A DNA stretch of 21,283 nt from DAIRVC01 sp036803025 (lineage in GTDB: Bacteria; Chloroflexota; Anaerolineae; Anaerolineales; E44-bin32), in contig DAIRVC010000031.1 of the NCBI GenBank assembly GCA_036803025.1, positions 1 through 21,283 on the forward strand, read 5' to 3'. Positions 15,703 to 21,283 of the stretch are shown piece by piece (within the stretch, counting starts at the first letter, position 1; every line of letters begins with the position of its first letter). A program made the translations under genes and the position numbers. The notes below the pieces were generated by a model. It ran no database searches, was not told the DNA's origin, and saw nothing but the letters and a program-made list of their open reading frames with translations.

Positions 15703-17352
15703 TCAGGCTGCCAGTCCCTGCGTGCGACGCGTCTCGGCCAGGAAGGCGTGGATGTGTTCGGGGCTGACATGCGTACCGGCGGAAAGCAGGTAGCCGCGCG
15801 CCCAGAAGCGGCCCGAAGGCAGATCGGCCACCACGCCCGGATAGGCCTCCAGAATCCGATCCGAGAGATCCTGCCGCAGTCTGTGGACGGCGCGGGAGGG
15901 CGCCACCTCAGGCGTCAACGTGAGCGTCAGGCACAGGTACTCGGGCTGGATGTCGATGGCATCGGCGCGCCAGCCCCAGGCGACACACAGGCGTGTGACC
16001 CAATCGGTCAGGTCGCGGGCTAACTCGCCGGTGAGCTTGTGGTCGGGGAAGCGAGGGACGAGGACCGCAGTGAACTCGAGCTGATAGCGCGCTTCCGGCA
16101 GCGGGCCGTCGGGCTCCTCGAGCCCGTCGGTCGAGCGGGCTTCCGGGCTCACGTCGATCTGGTCGAGGAAGGGCATATGAGCGGCCGGGCGGGGCATGGA
16201 GGAAACCCAGTCGGCCGGTATCGGCACCGCGGTCTCGGTCTCCCCTTCCACCGGCCCGGCGCGCACTGCTTCGCCGGGGTCGGGCGGCGGGAGCACCAGG
16301 TCGTCGAGGGCCGGCAATCCTGGAGCCGGGACAAACGATTCGGGGACCCACTCGCTGGGCGTCTCGGAGGGTGCGCCCTCCGGCCCGGGTGCGCGCGAAC
16401 CAGCGGCGATGGAATCGGCCGGATCGACCTCGGACAGCGAGCGCGCCAGGGATTGCGCCTGACGGCGGATCATGCTGAATGGCGTTTCTGAGCTGAACAG
16501 CAGCGAGAGGACGATATCTGCGATCACGGTGGTGGCGTAGAGCATGTGGTCCGCCGAGGCATCCGGGAGGCGGACGAAACGCGCCACCGCGCCGCGGGCG
16601 CCCTCCGCCGCCCAGAAATCGCCCACCAGCGCGATCAGGTCATCGAGCTGCGGCTGCGCCAGGTGCCCGGCGTAGGCCCACAGCTTGCCGGCGCGGGTGA
16701 GCATGGCCGCTTCGGCCGAGGTCTCAAGCGAGAGGCGCGTCAGGTACTGCGCGGCGCGATCCACATCGGTGAGCCAGGGCGGGCCGGCCAGCGCCGGCGG
16801 CGCCGGGGGTATTGGGCGGGGAGGGCCGGTCACGGCGGGCGGCGGGGCAGGCGGCGCCTCAAATAGCTCGGCCGGTATGCCCGCCTCGATGGCTGCGGCC
16901 AACTCGTCGGCAGGCGAGGAGGTCTCGTCGGCGGAGACCGCCTCCAGCTCCGGCCAGAGCGAATCGGGCGGCGCCGGGGAGCTCTCGGCGGAGAGCCCGA
17001 GCGCCGCATCGATCTTCGCCGCCAACTCGGGAAGGTAGAACGGCTTGGTCAACACATCGTGGATCTGGAGGCGCTCGCGTTGCGCGGCATCCAACTCGCC
17101 GCCGATCGGGACAGCCACCAGGATCAGGTCCGGGCGCAAGGAGCGGATGCGCCGCATGACCTCCAGGCCGGGCACATCGGGCAGGTCGAGGTCGACGATC
17201 GCCAGGTGGATATCGCTTCGCCGTGAGATGTCGATCGCCTCCTGGCCGCGGGCCGCGGAGACGACTTGATAGCGTCCGGTCTCCTCCAGCGTCTGGCGCA
17301 CCAGGCCGGCGAAGATCGGATTGGCGTCGACGACCAGGATCTGTGACTGCAT
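15703..17352 (-). CDS. Response regulator with roadblock-like middle and inactive IS200-type (Y1) transposase domain
   Basis: The 549-residue protein has three parts. First, a CheY-like receiver (1-120) with Asp9, phosphoacceptor Asp54 in AIVDLDLPD, and Lys103 in LTKPF. Second, after a Pro/Ala-rich linker, a ~110-residue domain (~195-305: AMLTRAGKLWAYAGHL ... HMLYATTVIADIVLSLLF) resembling Roadblock/LC7 folds. Third, after another acidic Pro-rich linker, residues ~422-545 follow the Y1 transposase (TnpA_IS200) pattern: FTAVLVPRF, VHRLRQDLSDRI, FWARGYLLSAGTHVSPEHIHAFL. The catalytic residues are gone. The HUH site (normally PDHVHL) reads PEYLCL (470-475), and the nucleophile Tyr is Phe537. It is probably a phosphorylation-controlled protein with a domesticated hairpin-DNA-binding or dimer module. 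The start has a GGGGTGGG stretch upstream. The receiver is certain, Y1 homology likely, the middle domain tentative. Confidence 0.85.
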   Translation of the reverse strand: MQSQILVVDANPIFAGLVRQTLEETGRYQVVSAARGQEAIDISRRSDIHLAIVDLDLPDVPGLEVMRRIRSLRPDLILVAVPIGGELDAAQRERLQIHDVLTKPFYLPELAAKIDAALGLSAESSPAPPDSLWPELEAVSADETSSPADELAAAIEAGIPAELFEAPPAPPPAVTGPPRPIPPAPPALAGPPWLTDVDRAAQYLTRLSLETSAEAAMLTRAGKLWAYAGHLAQPQLDDLIALVGDFWAAEGARGAVARFVRLPDASADHMLYATTVIADIVLSLLFSSETPFSMIRRQAQSLARSLSEVDPADSIAAGSRAPGPEGAPSETPSEWVPESFVPAPGLPALDDLVLPPPDPGEAVRAGPVEGETETAVPIPADWVSSMPRPAAHMPFLDQIDVSPEARSTDGLEEPDGPLPEARYQLEFTAVLVPRFPDHKLTGELARDLTDWVTRLCVAWGWRADAIDIQPEYLCLTLTLTPEVAPSRAVHRLRQDLSDRILEAYPGVVADLPSGRFWARGYLLSAGTHVSPEHIHAFLAETRRTQGLAA

Positions 17353-17367
17353 GTCAACCCACCCCGA

Positions 17368-17397
17368 CCGGCCAAGGCCGGACGCCCCCGGCCGGGG
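17368..17397. repeat. Two adjacent perfect GC palindromes
   Basis: CCGGCCAAGGCCGG (17368-17381) and CCCCGGCCGGGG (17386-17397) lie between the stop of the lipoprotein gene at 17398 and the start of the response-regulator gene at 17352. They could form stems in the mRNA or be operator-like sites. No T-tract follows, so a Rho-independent terminator is not supported. Confidence 0.4.
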
Positions 17398-18450
17398 TCA
17401 CGGGTTCCAGGTTGTGAAGCGCAGGCGCAAGACCGCGCCGTCGTCCATTACCTCGAAGTATCCGGGCCGACCCAGATCGGTAAGGTAGCACACCAGACTG
17501 CCCGGGGCGAGTCCGGAAGTCGGCAGCGCGTCGAGGCTCAACGGGGCGCTCAGGCAATCGACCGGCCCCGGTGTGGGCGGTGGAGGTGAGTAGTGCGCCA
17601 GGCGCGCGCTCGGCGCCGGGTTGAGGGACCCGCTGGCGATGTCTGCGCCGTTGAAGAGCAGGTCGGCGCCCGCAACCGGATTCGAGTTGCCGCTGTCCAG
17701 GTCCAGTGAAGAACCCGCCTGCAGCTCGACCGTTCCAGTTACGATGACCGCCGGTGTCGGGGTTACCGTCGGCGAAGGCGAGAGACTGGGCGAAGGTGTC
17801 AGCTGAGGGACGACGACGATCCTGACCCAGAACGACTCGTCTCCGCCCGGGCCAATGCCGAACAGGCTGCCGGAAGACGAGCGCAGGCGCCAGAAGCCCT
17901 GGTAGGTCCCCGGCGTGCCAGGGGCGACCATGTCGACCGGCAGGTCCGCTTGCATGCCGGGGCCGACCGTCGCGCTGAGCGGTATGACAGCGGCGGCGGA
18001 CATGCGCTCGCCGCCGAAGAAGACCAGGCCGTAGTCCGGAGTCCAGGTGCAGGTGCCGGCGTTCTGCAGTCGCCAGATCTTGACGAATGCCGTCCCGACG
18101 GTCACCTCGCTGTCGTCTCGGACGGTGACGTCGCTGACGTAACTGGCCCGGTCGGTGCAGGCGGCGGGCATGGCCGAAGGGGAGGGCGAAGCCGACTCGG
18201 TCGAGCCGACCGGCGTGCCGGGCGGCCGGGGTCCCGTTGGTAGAAGGGTGGGGGCGCCCACCGAAGAAGGCGTCGGCGCGGCAGGAGCCACCACAGAGGC
18301 GAGCGCGATCCCCGTCGCCGGCAAGCCGGCGGTCGATGCACTTGAAGGACGCTGGCCGCAGCCCGTGAGCAGCATGCCGCACAGCACGGCGCTCACGGAT
18401 AGCGCCGCCCGAAGTTGCCTGCGGGGCGCGCCGGAACGAGGATCGATCAT
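17398..18450 (-). CDS. NBR1-domain surface lipoprotein (second of tandem pair)
   Basis: The 350-residue protein has a lipoprotein signal: basic RRQLR, hydrophobic core, then LLTGC with lipidated Cys31. A Pro/Ser/Thr-rich spacer (~32-95) leads to an NBR1-type Ig-like domain (~98-213) with the hallmark KIWRLQNAGTCTWTPDYGLVFFGG and GTYQGFWRLRS. A second Thr/Pro linker (~217-235) precedes a C-terminal beta domain containing LDLDSG and VCYLTDLGRPGYF. I have seen similar domains in Chloroflexota surface proteins but cannot name it. The protein is presumably anchored to the outer face of the membrane; a role in carbohydrate or protein binding is only a guess. The upstream neighbour encodes the same kind of Ig-like domain, so the pair probably arose by duplication of that domain. 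A TAGAAT box lies 9 nt before the ATG. Confidence 0.88.
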   Translation of the reverse strand: MIDPRSGAPRRQLRAALSVSAVLCGMLLTGCGQRPSSASTAGLPATGIALASVVAPAAPTPSSVGAPTLLPTGPRPPGTPVGSTESASPSPSAMPAACTDRASYVSDVTVRDDSEVTVGTAFVKIWRLQNAGTCTWTPDYGLVFFGGERMSAAAVIPLSATVGPGMQADLPVDMVAPGTPGTYQGFWRLRSSSGSLFGIGPGGDESFWVRIVVVPQLTPSPSLSPSPTVTPTPAVIVTGTVELQAGSSLDLDSGNSNPVAGADLLFNGADIASGSLNPAPSARLAHYSPPPPTPGPVDCLSAPLSLDALPTSGLAPGSLVCYLTDLGRPGYFEVMDDGAVLRLRFTTWNP

Positions 18451-18459
18451 CTTGCGTCG

Positions 18460-18465
18460 ATTCTA
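18460..18465 (-). promoter_or_regulatory. Possible -10 box of the second NBR1 lipoprotein
   Basis: TAGAAT on the minus strand lies 9 nt upstream of the ATG at 18450, so the mRNA would have almost no leader. No -35 is visible at 16-18 nt, which keeps this tentative. Confidence 0.35.
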
Positions 18466-18494
18466 CCGCGTTAGCCGCGCCGGGGCGTGATCAC

Positions 18495-19625
18495 TCAGTG
18501 AAGGATGACGGGGGACAGCCAGTAGGCGAGGTCCTGCGTGGCTGGGCCATTGGCCAGCACGGCCAGGACGAACGCGACCCGCTGGCCGGCCAAGGCTGTC
18601 AGATCGAGATCCAGACTTCGCCAGCGGGAGTCGTAGACTTCTGTCCACTGACCCAGGTTCTGCAGCGGCCCATCGCCGATCCTGTAGTTCAGCTGGAAGA
18701 CAACCTCGCACGAATGCGCGTTCCAGGCGCAGCCGATGATCGTCCTGAAGTGCGATCCATCGGGCACGAAAACGGCAGGGAAGCGCCCGGTGATCGTGCC
18801 GTCCTCGTTCCATTCGGGGTGCATGGAGATGACCGGCTCGTCGTCGGGCCAACCGTTCTCCAGCCGGGGCGTTCTCACCAACGCAACATAGCCATTGGGG
18901 TCGGTCTCTGTTCCCGGGCACGGCAGCAGACCGATCCCACTCCGCCAGTCCGCCTCGCACACGTGGTCCGCAAAGCTGTAAACGAGGGCATTGCCGCTGG
19001 GCGGCGTGGTCCCCGGCCCGACCTGGATCTGGACCCAGAATGGCAGATCGCCTGATGGCCCGATCCCGAACTGGTTGCCCTGAGGGGACCGCAGCATCCA
19101 CGTGCCGCGATAGGTGCCGTCCGCGGATGGGGCGACCAGGTCGATCGACACGTCGATCTCGCTGCCGGGCGGGACCATTCGGCCGAGGGGTTGCGATCCC
19201 TGACCGCTCATCCCCTCTCCGCCGGCGAAGACCAGCGCGTACTCCTCCGACCAGCCGCAGGTCCCGTTGTTGCGCAGACGCCACGTCTTGGTGAAGGGCA
19301 TGTCGGGGGCGAGCGCCGTGTCGTCGGGGATGCTGATATCGGCCACGAACATGGCCCGATTGAAGCAACCGGTGGCGATCAGGGTCGCGGTGGCCGACTC
19401 GAGGTCCGGGGGCAGAGGCGTGCCGCCCGGGCCGGCGGCGGTCGGTGCGGGCGTCGAGGCCGTCGCCCAAGGGGCCTGGGTCAGCAGCTGCGCCACCGAG
19501 GTCTCCAGCACGGCAGTGCTGTCGAGGCCCGAGTCGCCCCCGCCCATCAGGAAATCGCAAGAGCCCTGGACCAGCGCGATCGTCAGCGCGACGACCAAGC
19601 AGCGGCGTAGAGGGCCTGCGCGCAT
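18495..19625 (-). CDS. NBR1-domain exported protein (first of tandem pair)
   Basis: From the ATG at 19625 the protein has 376 residues. Its signal peptide is typical in length (basic PLRR, hydrophobic CLVVALTIALV), with a weak lipobox QGSC. The ATG also has GGAG six bases upstream. An in-frame ATG at 19673 would add 16 residues and lies 8 nt after the -10 box, so it cannot be excluded. A Thr/Pro/Ala linker is followed by an NBR1-type Ig-like domain (~87-202) with KTWRLRNNGTCGWSEEYALVFAGGEGMSG and GTYRGTWMLRSPQGNQFG. A C-terminal ~160-residue beta-rich domain follows, with HPEWNEDGTITGRFP, FRTIIGCAW and LAVLANG; this domain recurs in Anaerolineae surface proteins as far as I recall. The protein is presumably exposed on the cell surface; its ligand is unknown. 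Confidence 0.87.
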   Translation of the reverse strand: MRAGPLRRCLVVALTIALVQGSCDFLMGGGDSGLDSTAVLETSVAQLLTQAPWATASTPAPTAAGPGGTPLPPDLESATATLIATGCFNRAMFVADISIPDDTALAPDMPFTKTWRLRNNGTCGWSEEYALVFAGGEGMSGQGSQPLGRMVPPGSEIDVSIDLVAPSADGTYRGTWMLRSPQGNQFGIGPSGDLPFWVQIQVGPGTTPPSGNALVYSFADHVCEADWRSGIGLLPCPGTETDPNGYVALVRTPRLENGWPDDEPVISMHPEWNEDGTITGRFPAVFVPDGSHFRTIIGCAWNAHSCEVVFQLNYRIGDGPLQNLGQWTEVYDSRWRSLDLDLTALAGQRVAFVLAVLANGPATQDLAYWLSPVILH

Positions 19626-19681
19626 CTTGTGCTCCGCGCGCGCGCGTCGTGTCAGGGAACCGCCGGGAGCCATCGGTTCAC

Positions 19682-19710
19682 ATCCTACAGTCCGGCTGCG
19701 GGGACGTCAA
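19682..19710 (-). promoter_or_regulatory. Promoter of the NBR1 lipoprotein pair
   Basis: TTGACG (19710-19705), a 17-nt spacer and TAGGAT (19687-19682) lie on the minus strand. This is the best -35/-10 pair in the window apart from lepB. It lies 8 nt from the ATG at 19673 and 56 nt from the preferred ATG at 19625. Confidence 0.65.
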
Positions 19711-19831
19711 GCTGCGGCAGGGAAGCGGGACCTGCGCCCTTCCGCGTGGAGACCAGCCAGGCGCGGGTGCATGGCGGGGATCCTGCGCGGTCACCAGGTG
19801 TCCTGTGCGTCCTGCGGCGCGGCAGGGCCGG

Positions 19832-21160
19832 TCAGAGGGACCGCCCCACGGCCGGCGAGCCGATCAGGCTCCATGCTCCAGCCCACTCGATCCGCACCGG
19901 CACGGTCTTCCCCCGCAGGTCACCCTCGGCCTCGAAGAACACCAGCTTGTTGGTCCGGGTGCGGCCTTTCCAGCGGCCGCGCTGGAACCCTTCAATCAGG
20001 ACCTCGACTTGTCGGCCTAGAAGCGATTGGTTGATCTCGGCCACGATCTCCGCCTGTTGGTCCTCCAGAATCCGGAAGCGGCGCATCTTCTCATCTTCGG
20101 GAACGTCATCGGTCATGCGCCGGGCCGAGACGGTCGCCGGGCGGGGGGAGTAACGCGCCAGGTGCGCCACGTCCAAGCGCAGCTCGGCCAGCAGCTCGCG
20201 CGTGCGCTCGAACTGCAGCTCGGTCTCGCCGGGGAAGCCGACGATGATGTCGGTGGCGATCGAAACGTCCGGTAATCGGCGGCGCAGGCGCTCGATCAGG
20301 CGGCGATAGTCGTCGGCGCTGTAGCCGCGCTTCATGCGCGCCAGGACTTCATCGTCGCCGGCCTGCACCGGGACCTCGATATGCTCGCAGACCTTGGGCA
20401 GCGCGGCGATCGTGCCGATCAGGTCGTCTGTCATCCAGTTGGGATGGGAGGTCAGGAAGCGTATGCGTTCCAGCTCCTCGATCTCGTGCACGGCCCGCAG
20501 CAGGTCGGGAAGCCCTGGGCCGCCAGTGATGTCCTTCCCGTACCGGTCGACGATCTGTCCCAGCAGGGTGACTTCGCGCACGCCCTGCCGGACGAGGGCA
20601 CGCACTTCGTTGACGACCTCGGCCAGCGGCCGGCTGCGCTCAACGCCGCGCCGGAAGGGAATGACGCAGAACGAGCAAGCGTGCGAGCAGCCATAGACGA
20701 TCGGGACGTGGGCAGACACCAGGCGGCCGCGTTCTTCCAGCGGCAGGACCAGGTCGCCGTCCATGACGGCGTGACGCGCAGCCGTGTCGGCCTCTGCCTG
20801 CGTGCGCCCGTCCCGTTGGGCCAGGTACTGAACCAGCGGCGCCGGGTCCGAAGGCGGCGAGAAGACATCGACGTACGGGAATGTCCGGCGAAGCTGGTCG
20901 TCGCCCCGGACGCCGACCAGGCAGCCCATCAGGTTGATGACCAGCCCGGGGTTGGCCTGCTTCAGTGGACGGAGCGAGGTCAGCCGGCCGAAGGCCTTGT
21001 CCTCGGCGCTTTTCCGGACAACACAGGTGTTCAGCACGATCACGTCGGCTTCTTCGGCATGCGCCGCGTGCCGGTAGCCGAGAATCTCGAGCGCCGAGGC
21101 GACGCGCTGCGAGTCGGCCGTGTTCATCTGGCAGCCCTCGGTCCAAATGTGGTAGCGCAT
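19832..21160 (-). CDS. miaB: tRNA-2-methylthio-N6-isopentenyladenosine synthase MiaB
   Basis: This radical-SAM enzyme adds a methylthio group to isopentenyladenosine-37 of tRNAs that read UNN codons. The N-terminal MTTase domain carries the auxiliary-cluster cysteines Cys10 (TEGCQMN), Cys46 (LNTCVVR) and Cys80 (LMGC). The radical-SAM CxxxCxxC motif is Cys158, Cys162 and Cys165 (YGCSHACSFC). RRGVERSR and LLGQIVDRYGKD follow, and a TRAM RNA-binding domain occupies roughly 375-440. The length (442) is normal. TEGCQMN at the start favours MiaB over the related RimO and MtaB. The ATG lies exactly 7 nt after a perfect TATAAT, so translation is probably leaderless. No clear terminator follows the stop. 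Confidence 0.95.
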   Translation of the reverse strand: MRYHIWTEGCQMNTADSQRVASALEILGYRHAAHAEEADVIVLNTCVVRKSAEDKAFGRLTSLRPLKQANPGLVINLMGCLVGVRGDDQLRRTFPYVDVFSPPSDPAPLVQYLAQRDGRTQAEADTAARHAVMDGDLVLPLEERGRLVSAHVPIVYGCSHACSFCVIPFRRGVERSRPLAEVVNEVRALVRQGVREVTLLGQIVDRYGKDITGGPGLPDLLRAVHEIEELERIRFLTSHPNWMTDDLIGTIAALPKVCEHIEVPVQAGDDEVLARMKRGYSADDYRRLIERLRRRLPDVSIATDIIVGFPGETELQFERTRELLAELRLDVAHLARYSPRPATVSARRMTDDVPEDEKMRRFRILEDQQAEIVAEINQSLLGRQVEVLIEGFQRGRWKGRTRTNKLVFFEAEGDLRGKTVPVRIEWAGAWSLIGSPAVGRSL

Positions 21161-21167
21161 GCGGGCG

Positions 21168-21173
21168 ATTATA
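21168..21173 (-). promoter_or_regulatory. -10 box of miaB
   Basis: A perfect TATAAT on the minus strand ends 7 nt before the ATG at 21160. No -35 resembling TTGACA is present at 16-18 nt, so the match rests on the -10 and its spacing. Confidence 0.6.
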
Positions 21174-21227
21174 CCCGGCCAGGTCCGATTCGAGGATCAT
21201 CGCCGGTTGGCTACCGGACAGGCGCGG

Positions 21228-21233
21228 TATCAT
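21228..21233 (+). promoter_or_regulatory. Possible divergent -10 box for a gene beyond the right edge
   Basis: TATCAT lies on the plus strand, with TTGGCT 15 nt upstream, a short spacer. An ATG follows at 21275, but only three codons are visible, so no gene can be called. Confidence 0.2.
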
Positions 21234-21283
21234 TCCTCCGACCCGGCGAGCGCGGGAGCTGTCCGGTTAGAGCGATGACACCG

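Noticed and set aside
15718..16089. Active IS200/IS605 insertion sequence
   Set aside because: The Y1-like domain is the C-terminus of a longer protein, lacks the HUH and Tyr residues, and has no flanking hairpin ends or TnpB gene.
17368..17397. Rho-independent terminator from the two GC palindromes
   Set aside because: No T-tract follows on either strand, and one palindrome has no loop.
1..21283. CRISPR array, tRNA or rRNA genes
   Set aside because: No regularly spaced repeats and no cloverleaf or rRNA-like stretches were seen in the intergenic gaps, which are all short.
21275..21283. Start of a plus-strand gene at the right edge
   Set aside because: Only three codons are visible after the ATG, with no convincing Shine-Dalgarno.

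Overview
The window is GC-rich, densely coded DNA that most resembles a member of the Chloroflexota, probably Anaerolineae-like. This is inferred from the proteins: Pro/Thr-rich linkers joined to NBR1-type Ig-like and jelly-roll surface domains, an orphan two-component style of signalling protein, and the wording of the MiaB and CdaA motifs. Taxonomy was not tested by a search. Almost everything is on the minus strand, so transcription runs from right to left. There is no rRNA, tRNA, CRISPR array or intact mobile element, and no gene-free stretch longer than about 170 bases.

Layout in order of transcription on the minus strand: miaB (tRNA methylthiotransferase); two tandem NBR1-domain lipoproteins; a three-part response-regulator protein that ends in a decayed IS200-type (Y1) transposase domain; polA; a large TPR protein; cdaA and ybbR/cdaR (c-di-AMP synthesis and its membrane regulator); der (ribosome-assembly GTPase); lepB (signal peptidase I); a small YgiT-type zinc-finger protein; a receiver-GAF protein with a decayed histidine-kinase core; a hypothetical protein built from two copies of one module; and a comEC-like DNA-uptake channel. 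On the plus strand, converging on comEC at a clear terminator, is the 3' end of an ABC transporter ATPase that continues in frame into a surface-type domain.

Housekeeping genes are intact: polA keeps all three enzymatic domains, and der, lepB, cdaA and miaB keep their catalytic motifs. Several other proteins instead keep a fold but have lost its catalytic residues: the ComEC metallo-beta-lactamase domain, the kinase core of the GAF protein and the Y1 transposase domain of the response regulator. The receiver/roadblock-like/dead-Y1 fusion is the best candidate for a previously undescribed system.

Expression signals are readable in places. lepB and miaB each have a perfect TATAAT exactly 7 nt before the start codon, which implies leaderless mRNAs, while genes inside operons carry Shine-Dalgarno sequences (for example AAGGAGG before the duplicated-module gene).
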